Origin: Leucocoprinus leucothites
Taxonomy: Eukaryota > Basidiomycota > Agaricomycetes > Agaricales > Agaricaceae
Direction of reading: 5' to 3'
Length of the DNA stretch: 64,000 nt
NCBI GenBank assembly: GCA_013368445.1
Contig: JAACJO010000022.1
Span: 248,001 to 312,000 of the forward strand
Part shown: positions 1 to 12,915 of the stretch, one piece after another
How positions within the stretch are numbered: the stretch's first letter is position 1
Layout of the letters: every line of letters begins with the position of its first letter
The notes under the pieces: model-generated
Told to the model about the DNA's origin: nothing
Databases searched by the model: none
Seen by the model: only the letters and a program-made list of their open reading frames with translations
Made by a program: the position numbers and the translations under genes

Positions 1-1033
1 CGCTTCTCCAGAATGGTGGAGTCTGCGCTGAGGATGTTTGAGACAAGTCGGCGGTATGATGGGTATGCGAGGGCGAGTTGGTGGGCAAGAGAGGGAATGA
101 TACGATTGGGGTCATCGCGCTTGTTCGCTCGGGAAAGAAAAAGGCCCGCTCCCGGAATGCCCTGTTGTTCGCAAAATTCCATGATATATTGGGCTATAGC
201 GGATTTTCCAACGCCGGCAGGTCCGTAAAGCCAGAAGAGCGATTCTATTCGGCCCGCGTCAAGTAACCAACTTTCGAGCCTTTCCCGTAACGGTACGCGG
301 GTATCCGGGTGGCAGTGAGGAGCGGTGTAATGCCTTGCCGCGGAATCGTAAGTACCGTCAGCCATCGCTTTCTTCTCGAGGAGCTTTAGCACTAGACGAT
401 TTCAGTTAATTCGATGAACAGCTATCTAATCAGATGGGTATAGACTTACTTTTTCTCTCAATCTCCGGTCTATCATTCGCAACCATGATTGGATTGTGTA
501 CAGTGAAGTGGTGGGCGCCTGAGAAAAACGAGGTGCTTTGAACGATTGAGCTTGAAACTGAAGACACTGGGTCCATCCCAGGAGCTTTGCTTTCCATGTC
601 GCCTGCATCATCAGTGGCCTGTTAATATGAAGGATATTTCTACAGTGCTTCATGCAACCCACCCGTTTGCGAGAATCCATAACTAGTCCCAGCGTGGCCA
701 GGCTCAAATCTCAATGGCTGGCCTTCCTGCGTCCTGATAGTCGAACCTAGGCAAACGTTACCAACGTCAAGAATTCTCATTTTGTATGGAGCCAGAGAAC
801 CCAGACAGATCACGCATACCTGTACCCACATGATATATTGGTCGGTTGCTTTGTACGGGCTCCTCTTGGGTTGAAAGAGGGTGTTCGGGGACACTCGAGG
901 TCGGAGCACCGATCAAAGGCCTGGTAGTGGAGCTGGCCAACATTTCACTAATCAAAGTTGAAATGATGACTTTAACGAGGACATACCTCGTCGATATCGA
1001 CGTCCATTCGGAGCCATGGTTGGGGTATGACAT
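1..1033 (-). CDS. NACHT-domain NLR-like protein, 5' part (gene continues past the left edge)
   Basis: Five exons can be joined on the minus strand: 987-1033, 820-920, 663-746, 450-602 and <1-391, all with GT-AG introns and matching phase. The ATG at 1033 gives a start MSYPNHG. Exon 4 encodes the FFSGAHH...HNPI segment found just before the NACHT domain in the two paralogues of this window. Exon 5 encodes the P-loop GPAGVGKS followed by the conserved IIPSLAHQLALAYP stretch, and the frame is open to base 1. NACHT proteins are STAND NTPases; fungal members act in nonself recognition and cell death, but the role here is inferred. It is the partner of the gene at 7966-11752 in a segmental duplication: the exon plan is identical, with scattered substitutions. 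Whether it is intact beyond the window is unknown. Confidence 0.85.
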
Positions 1034-1751
1034 GGTGGCCACCGCTATGCAAAGTCTATTGCCCACACCTTAATATCGCGAGACACAGGTGAGAAAATTC
1101 GGCGAGAATAGCAGCATGGCTGTGTGATGTGAGGTGTTGGCAGTGCGACAGAATGATTATCATAATGCTCATGCCTTCTAAGAATTGAAACAGCAGAACA
1201 GACTGTTAAGGAAGCTCTTGCACTCACTGTAGAGCAATCTGTCGAAGTATCCGACAAGACGAGGAGAGAGCATTGAGCAAGCAGGCTTCGTAGGAATGCA
1301 TAGTGAACGATTTAGCGCACCGTTCCTTGGAATGAAACGGAAAAATACCTCATATGATACTGAGAGAGTAACACATGGCTCAGCACATAACATCGATGAA
1401 ACGTCGAGTACCGGGATATATACGTGCTTGGACAAGGAGCCGAGAAAGAAACGAACTAGTCACCGAAATGGTTAAGTGTCTTCAACTGACTGCCATACTT
1501 GAGGGGCTCACGCTGCGTCAAGTCGCAAATAAGAAGTCCGAGTCTGAAGTAAGCACTCCGGGGTAATCACATTGGACTCGGCGAGTTGTAGGAAGATCAG
1601 GCAAAAAGGAGGAAGAAAATGCTCTGCCAGGATTCGGAAAGTCCAAATCAATACGCCAGTCCGAATGCCACAATTTTCAAGGTCCACCCGAACTCAAACA
1701 AGATTTCATTCCATAGACGAATCCTTCAAACGAGTCGAAATAGTACACACC
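1034..1751. other. Spacer upstream of NACHT gene 1, homologous to part of 11.75-12.9 kb
   Basis: No gene is supported here. The stretch can be aligned by eye with the spacer at 11753-12915: both contain an AGCATGGCTGTGTGA-like block, a CACTCAC.GTAGAG block and the shared AAGTCCAAATCAATACGC segment. The second copy is about 450 bases longer, so one side has gained or lost sequence. The block next to the NACHT start is probably promoter and 5' UTR. Confidence 0.5.
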
Positions 1752-4700
1752 CTAATCCACGTCTTCCTCCTCTCCCTCACGACCACCAGTACCACTCGCC
1801 GACTTGAGCATACTCCCCCTATTACTGGCAACCATAACAGGTCTCGCAGCAGCAGAAACAACGTCTTTGCAAAGGAGAACCCATAGGACTCCTCTTATTC
1901 GCAGCGCCTGCACCTGGACTACCCATATACATCCCAAGCATATACGTCGACGTATTTAGCTTCCTCGACCTCGGCCCAGTCCCGAACATATGACCAAGTC
2001 CCAGACCTTCCAAACTCGCGCTGGTATTGCTAGGCAACTGGGGATCTTCTTGACTAGTAGAAGTTGGTTTCTAAAGAGCGATGCAGGTAATGAGGTCGGA
2101 GTGAAGTTGAAATTAGGCACAGGTACTTTGAGGCCTAGCGATTTCACGATGTCGGTAGTACTTGACGACTTCGTTATAGTGGAAGAAGATAAGGAAGGGT
2201 CGGAAGTTAATCCGAATGCAGAGGCTGTATGTCGTATTGTAGAAGGGGAGGATTTGTTCCGACTCGTCATGACACTCCCCAAGGTCGCTGCGGGTGCTAC
2301 CAGTGTGGGAGATGTAGGTCTGGATATTGGTGTACCGATCTATGATGTCCACCCTCCGCCGCCAGTGCCAGTGCTACTGGTTGACGCCGAGTCATGGGTA
2401 GGGTCCGATGAGAATGTAGCGTCAGTCGTCGCTGTAGGCGTAGAGAGAAACGACTGCGGATCGTGTATCACTTTCTTCACAATCAGAAGGTCATCCTCTA
2501 TACCCTCCAACCTCCATTCAAAACGACTTTACAGATCGCAAAATAGTCGGAACGGTCCCGCTAAGAAGCACCATAATTTGAGCTTCCACATCTGTAGGTG
2601 ATTCAACGCAGGCATTGTCACCGCTGGCCTCATCATGAGGAGTTGAGGTAGTTGACGAACGTGCGCCAGGAAACATCAACAATGTTTCATACCCCCTTCC
2701 GATAGCCTGCTCATCCGAGATCCAAACTCAAGTTCGACCCTCGCGATCTCCTGTATAGTCCATCAGCCACCCAACCACTGAAAGATAACACTCAAAACGT
2801 CGTTGAATATCACCGGCAACGAGGATGGAGAATAACTTCCACTATCGGGTATCCTGGGTATGCGTGTGATGAGGTGACGTTTGTGGTAGAACAAAGAGAT
2901 TTTGAATCCTTCAAGCGCGATATGACAAGCATGAAATGCTCCTTGGATGTGGTCATAACGACTTTGCGCTCTCGTGAGTTGTTCAAGGAGAGGATGTGGC
3001 AGCGGTTCAGGTACAGGGACAGGAAGTTGTGACAGTGGTGCAAACGGTTGATGTGACGACAATGGTGGAGGGCTTGATGGAGGGGAAGGAAAAGGTGACA
3101 TAGAGAGAGCTGGTAAGGTTGGCGGTGGGGAGCGTGATTGTGGCTGAGCAAGAGCGCGAAGTGAAATGACTGCGGTCGGGTTGGTATCTTCCGAGATAGG
3201 CGCCGTACTGGCGCCCGTTTCCATTGAGCCTGGAGGAGCAGTATCCTTCTCGTCTACCGCCGGTTCTCGAGTGTCCTGAACCACAACTTCCGCCCGCGCA
3301 AGCAGAACATTCTCCTTCTCTGCTGTATCAGTTTCCACTGTCCGTACCCCGTCAATTGAATTTTGACGTCTGTATCGCCGCGTTCCCTGTCCTCTGGCGT
3401 GTCAATCTCCTACAACGACATCAGCAAGAGCAACATTGGCACTGGCCGTGTCCTCTTCAGCGAGGGGACCATCGATACTAGCTGTACCTTCACCGGTCAC
3501 AGTAACAGCACCAGACGCGTCTCTCACAAGGGCGCTACCACTCTCTGCACCATCCACACCATCTCCTGCGCGTCCAACAGTGTCCACATTCACATCCTGC
3601 GCGCCCAGCGGCTCATCAACCACAATCACGCTCTCACTCTCTTCACGAGTCACAAGCTGCTCTTGTCGTGGTGGGGGGTCGCCAGGAATCATAGCTGACG
3701 CTGAGGGTGAAAGCTCTACGCTCGGAGCACATGTGATTTCGATTGTCGGAGCTCGTGATTCAGGTTGACTGGAAGGAGCGGGTTGAGGCGATATCTCGTC
3801 AGTGATATTAGATGTATGCGAGGGCTCTGAGCGAGGAATGGCCGCTTCTATGATCGCTTCATATGACAAAGCTGGCGATGACGATACGTCTTCTGCCAGT
3901 GCAGGCTCTGGCGAAGGAAGCGTTGGCGATAAATTAGGCTGTGTGGAAGGCTCTGGAAGGCTAAGCTTCTCCTCTTTGAAGCCATTTTGCTGTGATTTCT
4001 TCTCCAGTAGTGCGTCGGCAGCTAATCCCTCCACCTCTTGCCACATGACCAACCTCCCAAATGCGATTCGTCTCGCCTGTTCGCGTTGTTCATCTTCCAC
4101 TCGGTCGTCAATCGCACCTTGAACAGTGGTAGGCCGCGTTAGACAGACCGATACCGGTGCTTCTGCTGGAGGGATACACGTATATAGACCCGACCGAGGA
4201 GAGATGGGTATAGATAGAGGACTGTCGAGGTTGTCGATCAAGATTTTGGCGTCTTGTACTATGGACGCCAACATAACTCCATCGGTGCCACCTTCAAGGC
4301 TAACGATCTTCCCATAACCTTCCTCAGGTCTTCTCAACGGACCTTCGCAAGCCTTCGAGTATCCTGTCCTCTCTTCCAACGAGGTCAACCTTCAAACGAA
4401 CTTCCCTCCTACCATACCCTTCTTCAATCACTTCGTTTCCTGGATCGTCTGGAACAGAGAGTAATCGTGCGTCGTGATTGTGTGAGTTTGAGTGTGTGAG
4501 CGAGAGTTTGTATTTGTATTTTTTTATTAAAGAGAGGGTAGCGGAGTGTCAGGTGGAGAGGGTTGAGAGGGATTGTTGAAGATGGTTTAATCCGAGTTTG
4601 GGAGAATTTGCTAGTAGGTGCTGTGAGAATGGCTGGCGAGGGTAGGGGAAACAGGACGGCCGTACATGTAAGGAGAAACCACTTTGTGGTTTGTGGTACT

Positions 4701-4985
4701 ATCGCGTCCCAGAAGCTATAACTCCGTTCACTCGTGGCAGGTCCAGGGAGCGTGGTTTCGTAGGAATCAGCCAGTGCCGTGAGTTGTGGGATAAATAAGG
4801 CCAAGTCATGTTGTGAGGCAGATACTTGAACGAGCGAAGTCTCGCAAAAGATGTTGTGCATCCTCGTCGTTTGTAGAGTCGGTTACTTGTGTTGTTCCCC
4901 TCTACCCTCGAGAGTTCGTCTTGGGTTTGCGTAACCCTCGATAACATGTTCGATCATCTTCGCTGTCTCTTCTGCCGGTAGAGGA
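1752..4985 (-). pseudogene. Decayed, 5'-truncated duplicate of the coiled-coil gene at 12916-16623
   Basis: Minus-strand fragments at 4424-4861, 3402-4388, 2763-3338 and 1752-2282 match successive parts of the paralogous gene: the ILIDNLDSPL segment, the PGDPPP...QEQ acidic/proline-rich part, HPLLEQLT followed by FHACHIALEG, and the LGLKVP C-terminal segment. The fragments lie in different frames and are separated by stops and indels, so no continuous product is possible. Homology ends near 4985, equivalent to about 16140 in the other copy, so roughly the first 160 codons were never duplicated or were lost. At about 2170-2200 this copy is still in frame exactly where the other copy has a 1-nt frameshift. 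Function of the family is unknown. Confidence 0.85.
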
Positions 4986-7965
4986 GGACTGAGGATACCA
5001 GGTATTGCCTCAAGAGCGATGTTTTGAAATCACGAAACCAATTTCAGAGTTGATGGCAAAGGCATCCTTGTTGATGAGCCCATTGATGCCTGATGCCGAT
5101 TTCCCACGTGTCAAGCGCCCGGGTACTTTTGTCGTCAGCAATCGCATCACTAGATCTGCTAGAAGAGCGACACTGACACACAGACTGGCACCAAGAAACG
5201 CCAAATCTTCCAAGCACAATCACCATTTCTACCGCCATTCCTTTACCGGGTGCAACCCCTCCTCCAGATTTCCCTGGTCGGTAGGGCTGGTGACGTGCCC
5301 GATTTGTCGCCACCGCCTCTACTTAACTTTGTTCTCACCTCTACTTGCGAACGCGGGTTAGCGAGCTCTTTCTCCGGCACCATTGTCTCACCTACGCCTA
5401 TGCCTCCAACCGGAGTCCCTCCATCGACACTCGCTGGCGCTGGACACTAAGGAGTTGGTCCTGGTGCCCCAATATCACGCGCAAGGTCAATCGAAACTTC
5501 CTCGGCCGACTCTACCCAATCGTATTTCACTGTCCTGAGCCTCATCTTCCGTCCGAGAAACAGAATAATTAGGTATGTTTCCCCTCGCCTGGACGTTCCG
5601 TGCCCTTATTTTATTAGGCTTTATGCCCCTAGTACTGCTCCGGCGGGTGCGAGCCTGAGGACGAAAAAGGTATGCCGATAATACCATATTTTTCTTGTGT
5701 AGGAACAGAAATCTGACTTGAAGTGCGCGCTATGTCCAGTCCTCATGCAGCACCAGAAGGCAAGCACTTTAAATACGGCATGTGCCTCCGGCGGCTCAAT
5801 ACCGCGGATGGTCTTACTGTTTACATCTAGCAGGTGCACACACGAGAACCAGAAAAGTAAGAGTACGCCGCCTTATCGTCAAGTATCATCGTATTTACCC
5901 CTCAGCTTTTCCAGCCATCCACAAATTGAAATCGCGCTTCCAGGTAGCGGTGAGATATTTGGGATGAAAGGTATCCCCGTGCCCGGCGTTGCAGACTACA
6001 GACGTCGCAAAGAAATCAAACCCGGTCTCGCAGCTGGATCGGCCTCCCAAACATAAACCAAACGTTTACAAATCGAGAACAGACAGAGGAGTTGAAGACT
6101 CAACATGACGCGCATAAGGCGCCGATGAGGTTGAACAATACGTGAACCTTCGACGAGCTCGACGACACCGGATGATGCAAGTGGGAATGGTAGAGCGGTG
6201 TATAGTGCTCCGCCTCAGGTGTATGCTGTGCCTCCTGTACCTATGCGTCTACCGTTCCCCTGCCGTTCCCAGGACGGCTACCGGCCGGGTGAGTGATTCA
6301 TCTTTCCTGTTCTGTCATTTCTTTAGCTCATCATGTCAGACCACAGCTCCCCTCCTCCCACTTCCGCCAATTTTCTCGCCTCCTCCTTTCTTGCAACAAC
6401 CGCCAGGCGTACGACCACCCTTACGAGCACCCTTCCTTCCTCCAGGTGCAACCCCTCCTCCAGGCTTTCCGGTTTTATCTTCTTCACCTGGTTCTCCTGG
6501 TGGTGTTGGTAGTGCTCCTGGTCCATCATCGTTGCCTCCACCTAAATTTGTTCACATCTCTTCGAATGCGAGTCAACAGCCCCTTATTCAGGCGCCATCA
6601 TCTGGATCTACATCCACACCTCCGTTTGTGCTTAGGGTACTTCTATCACCACCTCCCGTCAGCGCTGGATCGGAGTCAGTGTTGCCTGCGCCCGTACCCC
6701 AAGTACACGCACTTAAACCCTCCTCACCATACTCTACCAATGCCAACTTTCCGAAGTGAAGAATCCGACGAAGCTGAAGTGGATTGATTCAAATTTTCAC
6801 CTGTGCGTGAGACTCCCATTTCGGTTACTTTGTTGAGGCGTGCTGATCTTCTCCCTTCTTGTCGTTCTGATCCAGTCGTGATTGTCGTGATACACTGAGG
6901 GTGTGACACGTGTAGGAGGAACACAGGGCTATTTATCCCAGTTATTAGTAGACCCAGACTAATGGAGATGCTGTGACTAGCGCTATCGCGGCTGGTTCTC
7001 CTACTCCCGGTGAATCACGCGGCAAGAAACGAGTTAGAGCTGAAGACTTTTTGTGGATGTGTTGACAACGGCCATCAGGTGTACGTTTCGCTCGAGCTCA
7101 TACGTATATTTATGATAACAAGCGTCATCGTGGCCTCACTAGTCCGTCCCGCTCTATCGTTTCTCTCTTAACCCCGTTATTGACCAGATGCTCATTGCTT
7201 TCCACGTTCCGTTTATATCCATTCCACACAGATATCATAAATCAACACTACTTTCTCGCTTATACCTGTGTGTATTCTCTTTCTTCTATCGACTCTTTTT
7301 CGGAGTTTGGGGCACGATTGCGAGTGAAGGACGAAGCTGTGAGTCAGGTGTAGGGTTCGGGGAGGGAAAGGAAGATTTTGTGTAGGTATGATCGAGAAGT
7401 TGACGGGGGTGTCTGCGCACGTAGTAGGCGACAACACATCCCTTCGCCCACTACCGCAGTCTTTTTTTCTGCTTTTAGTACGGTGTCTGGAGTCGTGCAT
7501 GATTGGTCGTCCTTCTTTTGACCGTTGGTTGTCTATATGCGTTACAATGTTATTTCAATTCATGAATGTATATAAAAAGAAAGTTGATGTGTTCCGTGTC
7601 GTTGGCGGAGTTCAATTATTTTATTGTTCGTTTACTGAGTTCGTGCAAGAACGTGAGGGCCATAGATATCGGGGGGATATATTGCACAGCGTGCGAAAGG
7701 TATAGAATGATATGGATAGCATAAGTCATAATTCTGCTGGCACAACTCCAGAGTCCGCCGAGAGTACCTCTTTGTCCTTGTCCTAATCCGGTGATGCCTC
7801 TGCATCATCCCATGACTTGTATTTTTTACGATGCATCATCGCTATCAGGCAGGTATTCTCTCCATAACCAATCAGGAAAATGCGATAGTCTTCTTTCTTC
7901 GGAGGGGGTATCTCTATCGTAGATAGTGATATTGGATAATATTTTCTAATATTCCTCTTGATTTT
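4986..7965. other. Gene-poor stretch with proline-rich ORF fragments
   Basis: I could not assemble a gene here. The plus-strand frame at 6142-6759 is proline-rich (segments such as PPGATPPPGFP), but has no recognisable domain and ends abruptly. The frame at 5718-6056 is open, with a basic C-terminus (DYRRRKEIKPG), but has no known domain. A 19-bp exact direct repeat occurs at 5249-5267 and 6445-6463 and encodes PGATPPP in one frame at both places. The mix of short open frames, low-complexity coding-like sequence and stops suggests remnants of an old multi-exon gene. The 3' end (about 7700-7965) is the downstream flank of the NACHT gene and contains nothing obvious. Confidence 0.4.
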
Positions 7966-10900
7966 CTAGGAAAACATCAATATAGTACTTGTCGTACTCG
8001 TGGCATCACTCACAATAGGCAAAGTAAGAATCTCAGAATGATGGCCAAACCCCGCCCACTTCTTGAGAAGGAGATAATCTGTTGGGCAGATCGGTTGGGT
8101 CCTGAGTAATGGCGCAAATCCAGAGTCCTGTAAGAATTGACAATGGATAAATACAATTCCCCGAGCCCTCAATGCAAGGTGATGACTCACTGAGGATAAC
8201 CTGGAGATGAGGTCCTCAAACCCATTGCAAAAATCAAGGTCACGAACTAAGCCTTGAGCCAAATAGCAGAATGGAAAGTCACAAAGCTGTGTGGCTGCTG
8301 CTGCAATCCCATCGGAAGTGCGTATTTCATACAGCGCTATCCATGGGATGCTAATAAATTTAGCCTTATTGACTTCCGAGGATGGAAAAGGATTATGTCC
8401 AGTTGTCAACCACCCAATACTCCATTGTACCCATAAGCAAAACACTCCCACCCATACTTCCTCTTCAAGACCAAACCAAGGTTCATGTCCAAGCTCTCTC
8501 CAGAGATCATTATGATAGTCAATGGAGTTACCTTGCAGATCCACATATGGAAGCCTCAAGTGCAAATAAGCAGTGCTTGGGTCTAAGGGGTCAGGGCGCC
8601 ATGAAAGAACAAGAGGATGTAGCCATTGAAGAGCACTGTTGATGGTAGTGTACTCAAGGCACATGAAGTGTTCGAGGTCTTCCAAGTGCACTGTATGTGG
8701 CACAATTGAAGTGCTTGAAATAATCAAAAGTGCCAAAACCTGTTGTGCAACATAGCTGATCCCATGAGGAATATTGCCTATGATATGGTGGGACAGATGG
8801 CAGATAATTTCTGTGGGATCAGATGTGAAGGATAGCACATCAGAAACAATTCTGAGCCGGGAATAAGGATTTCCATGCCAAGGGTCAGCAACATAGGATA
8901 CAATGTTGCATGCCAGGTTGTCACATGATATGACCTGGCCCAGGATAGGGTTTTGGTTTCCTTCATTGTTGTTCAGAGAATTCAGATTGTGGTGGGAATA
9001 AGAATAGATGGATTGCAATAGATCCCCTGGCTGTGGGTTGCCCAAGAAATGACTCGGGGCCTTGATTTTCTCAAAAGCCTCTTCCCAATACACCTGTAGA
9101 TCCATTGCACGTGGATAGATGATCACGAGGGTGGTATTCTGGCTGTGACCAAGCAAGAAATATGCAATGGTCAGGCACCTGCTGATCCCCAGAATACTAC
9201 CAAAAACATCGGCATCGTCGAATGAGTCTTCAATGGAACAGAACACCAGGTGAACACCATCCCATGTCCTCGGTGGGTGCAAGTCCCAGTCCAGTGGCTT
9301 CAGTTCCATAGCCCATTGGCCGAACAGGCCCACATATTTGTTGATGAGTTGGTAATCTGTTGGCCATAGTGGCACGGTGCGTACAATGCAAGTGCCCACT
9401 GAGCTCTGGATCTGCTTTGATGATTTAATTTTCTGAATGTAAGCTCCTGTTTTTGCGAAATGATTCAGCAGATCACGCACATTTGTGATCAAATCTTGGG
9501 CTAATTCCATCAGATCGTCATCTACCGTGTTCCAAGGGAAGAACAAATCCCGCGGCAAGTCCTTAAACGAAAAATTTGCTAGTTCCTCCTGTAGCTTTCC
9601 AACATCACCTCGATGAAGCAGGCCACGCCATAGCTTGAACAATAAAACTGCGAGGATAGTATAGATGTGATAGTGATTAATCCCATGCCAAGGAACAATG
9701 TCTAGTAAATGGCTGGAAATGAACAATAGGTATTAATACCATAGTTGAACGAAGCTTACCTGAAATATCACTACTGTCACCATTTTCCACGAACAAATGG
9801 TGCCATTTAATGCATGCCATTCGTATGTCTGTGAGTGCATCCACTTCACACAACCCAAAGTGTCCCGTCTGGACAGCTACCTTCACATAATCGGCAAATG
9901 TAGTGTGCGAAAATATAAGGCCTTTGTACGAAGCATCGGCGGGCGGAGGTATGGAGAGGACAGAGCGAAGTCTTTTTAACGATCCATAAAAGGTCGTCTG
10001 TCCAATGAAAAGAAAATTTGCTATTTGTTGAGCAGGAAGTTTGCTCGAATAAGGGTCTGAACTCGAGGCATCATTGACTGATAGTTGAAAGTACAAGATC
10101 AGAAGAGCAGTGCGGAGGAGAGTGGGAGGGATGCTGAGGAGTAGGCCCCTATACAGTGCTGTAAGAGGCTCAAAGGGATTTCGCTGGTCGGAAGTGAGCT
10201 TGCCTTGGAGAAACTTCAGGCATAGCTCAAGTTGGATGGTTGGATAATCGTCATCAACAAACGTCACGACGAGAGAAGCAAATAACATGTTGCCGGATGC
10301 AGCGGATTCGATCGTTTGCACATCGGTGCTAGCCGGCCACTCAACGTCTGCCGAAAATGCATCGCTATGGCTGCTCTTGATGTGCTCAAACCCGTCTCGT
10401 AGTACCACTGAGACATCACGACGGGCCTCGGGGGTATCCATTGGAAGCTCCTCTCGCCATACACCGGATGTGGGGCCAAGCGCGTCGAAAGTCGATATGA
10501 TTTGCCATTCTGGGCGGCTAGTCACAATACAAACAAAGGGAAGTTGGCGTGCCTTGCAGGTCAAAGCAAAAGATGTAAGCATCTTGATAAGCTCACGTTG
10601 CGCCTCATATGTGTTGCATTCGTCGAGGCCGTCTAACAGAAGGAGTATTGGACAGTGCTTGACATTAGAGGTCTCGATCCTCAGAGCATCGGCTGGCTCG
10701 TCAATTAATTGTCGAAACTGCAGCGGCAGGCGCTTCTCAAGAACGCTGGAGTCTGCGCTGAGGATGTTGGAAACAAGTCGGCGGTATGCCGGGTAAGCGA
10801 GGGCGAGTTGGTGGGCAAGAGAAGGAATGATGCGATTGGGGTCATCGCGCCCGTTGGCTCGGGAAAGAAAAAGGCCTGCTCCCGGAATACCCTGTTGTGT

Positions 10901-11752
10901 GCAGTATTCCATAATGTTTTGGGCTATCGCAGATTTTCCAACGCCGGCAGGTCCGTAAAGCCACAAGAGCGACTCTTCTCGGTCCGTGTCAAGAAGCCAC
11001 TTTATGAGTCTTTCCCGTAACGGCACGCGGGTATCGGGGTGGCACTGAGGAACAGTGTAATGTCTTGCCGCGGAATCGTAAGTACCGTCAACCATTGCTT
11101 TCTTCTTGAGGAGCTTCAACACTAGAGGATTTCGGTCAGCTCAATCTGAGCAAATGGGTCTATGCTTACTTTCTCTTTCGATCTCTGGTCTACCACCCGC
11201 ATTCATGATCGGATTGTGGAAAATGAGGTGGTGGGCACCCGAGAAAAATGAGGCGTTTTGAATGGTCGAGTTCGGAATTGAGGGCATGAGGTCTATCCCG
11301 GGAGGTCTGTCTTCCATGTCGCCTGTATCAGTAGCGCGTAAATACGGGGAATGTCTCTTTGATGCAGAATAAGACTCACCAGTTTGTGAGAGCCCGTAAC
11401 TAGTCCCAGCCTGTCCCATGGGTCTAGTTGGTTGGCCTTCCTGAGTCGGAATAGTTGTACCTAGGTAAATGTTATGGATGTGATGAAGTCTCCGAGTCAG
11501 TGTATAAAGCTGGGTAACATGAATAAATCACACGTACCTGTGTCCAGATGGTATATTGCTCGGTTGCTTTGCGCAGAGTCCTCTTGAATTGAAGGAAGAT
11601 GGTGCGGAGCACTCGAGGGTGAAACACCATTGAAAGGACTGGATGTGGAAACAGTGGCCCAACATTTCACTAAGCCTAGTCAAAACTGAGACTTTCATGA
11701 GGACATACCCTGTCGATATTGGCGTCCATGAACCGGGGTCGGGATATGACAT
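7966..11752 (-). CDS. NACHT-domain NLR-like protein (complete, six exons)
   Basis: Exons 11709-11752, 11538-11638, 11380-11460, 11170-11322, 9760-11121 and 7966-9701 join in phase to a 1158-residue protein. The first ATG sits in a CCACCATG context. Residues 1-126 are a divergent N-terminus ending in the FFSGAHH...HNPI segment. The NACHT domain starts near residue 165, with Walker A GPAGVGKS at 183-190, Walker B LLLLDGLDEC near 286-295 and the TSRPEW sensor motif near 325. After the NACHT and helical part, an intron leads into a C-terminal region of about 578 residues beginning DIVPWHG, with no WD40, ankyrin or TPR repeat visible; it includes FLLGHSQNTTLVIIYPR. The last intron uses the TTACTAG acceptor, because the nearer TTTCCAG acceptor would give an immediate stop. 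STAND NTPases of this type in fungi signal nonself recognition; the ligand and effector here are unknown. Confidence 0.88.
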
Positions 11753-12915
11753 GGTGGCCGTTGCTATCAAAGAGTTCTTGCCTACAGCTATGTATAGGGA
11801 CAGCGCGATGGGAATGCTCGGGAAGAATTACAGCATGGCTGTGTCACACGGCGTGTGGGCAGTGCAACAGAACGTTCATAACCTTAGCACCTTCTAAAAC
11901 TGGAACAACACAACAAACTTTTATGAAGGGTCTCGCACTCACCGTAGAGAAATTTATACGAGGTCGAGCAATACGTAGTGGTGCCACACTGATCTAGCAG
12001 AGCGTGTGTTGGAAAGACTCCCCAAATATGACAGTTGAGGAGACAGAATAAGACGGCCCAACACTTAGTATTGACGGAACCCCGAGTATCAGAATTTATG
12101 GCCCGGGAGCCTGCAATTTGACGGAAACAGGGCAAAAATGAACCGGCCATAATATATTGAAATGTTGTCTGGCCCGCTGGCTCGGAGGTCTCAAAGTTTC
12201 GGCATCCAGATGGCTCTCGCGCTGATGAAGTGACCGTAGGGTAACATAGAGGATAACATATTGATTACGAGTGCGCTTGGAACCGGGCACAGGAGTTTAG
12301 GAGCGGTGGATTTGGGGACTAGGTCTCCAAACGCCAGGGCGTGAGGCCAAAAGGGGAATGCGGACGGGTCACCCAATGCGATGGTCCACTGCGTGATTCC
12401 ATAGAGAACTTTATTAGCTCTATCAATGGTCAGGTAGGCTCATGTACAGGGGGGCGGTGGGTGGGAAAATTTAAAAGGGAGATGTATGAGTAAACTCGAG
12501 CACGACAACTTGAAGGAGGAGGAGCCTGGTAGTCAGTAACATTAGTTCAGTCGTCGTGACTGTCACATCGAGGGCGCAAGAAATCGCACCTGGCTCATCC
12601 CTCGCCGGTGTTGCACTCTATGCTCGGGCGTCGGGTCATTATCGTGGAGACAACGATTCTGAAGGGAGCGCTCTCCATGAAGTGATCACAGACTGTTTTG
12701 TTCTCACGTAACAACCCGAGAGTAAGCTCCAGCAAAAGGGAAGGAGAAAATGCCTTGCCCAAAGTTCTGAATTGATCGGAACCAGCTGATACAGGTTACA
12801 AGAAGTCCAAATCAATACGCGAGGGCGAATACCACCAGTTCCAGAGTCCATCCAAGCTCAATTTAGGTTCTATCCCATCGAGGAGTCCTCTAAACGAGTC
12901 GAAATAGCATACATC
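11753..12915. other. Spacer between NACHT gene 2 and the coiled-coil gene
   Basis: No gene is supported. The first ~200 bases and the last ~230 bases align with 1034-1751 upstream of NACHT gene 1, while the middle (about 11970-12680) has no counterpart there. The part next to 11752 is probably the NACHT promoter and 5' UTR; the part next to 12916 is the 3' flank of the coiled-coil gene. Confidence 0.5.

Noticed and set aside
6142..6759. Proline-rich frame as a formin FH1 or splicing-factor fragment
   Set aside because: Only composition suggests it; no FH2 or RNA-binding domain is found in the following frames.
9710..9726. TTTCCAG as the last-intron acceptor of NACHT gene 2
   Set aside because: It puts a stop codon three codons later; the next acceptor, TTACTAG, keeps the frame and matches the paralogue's D-N-V-P-W junction.
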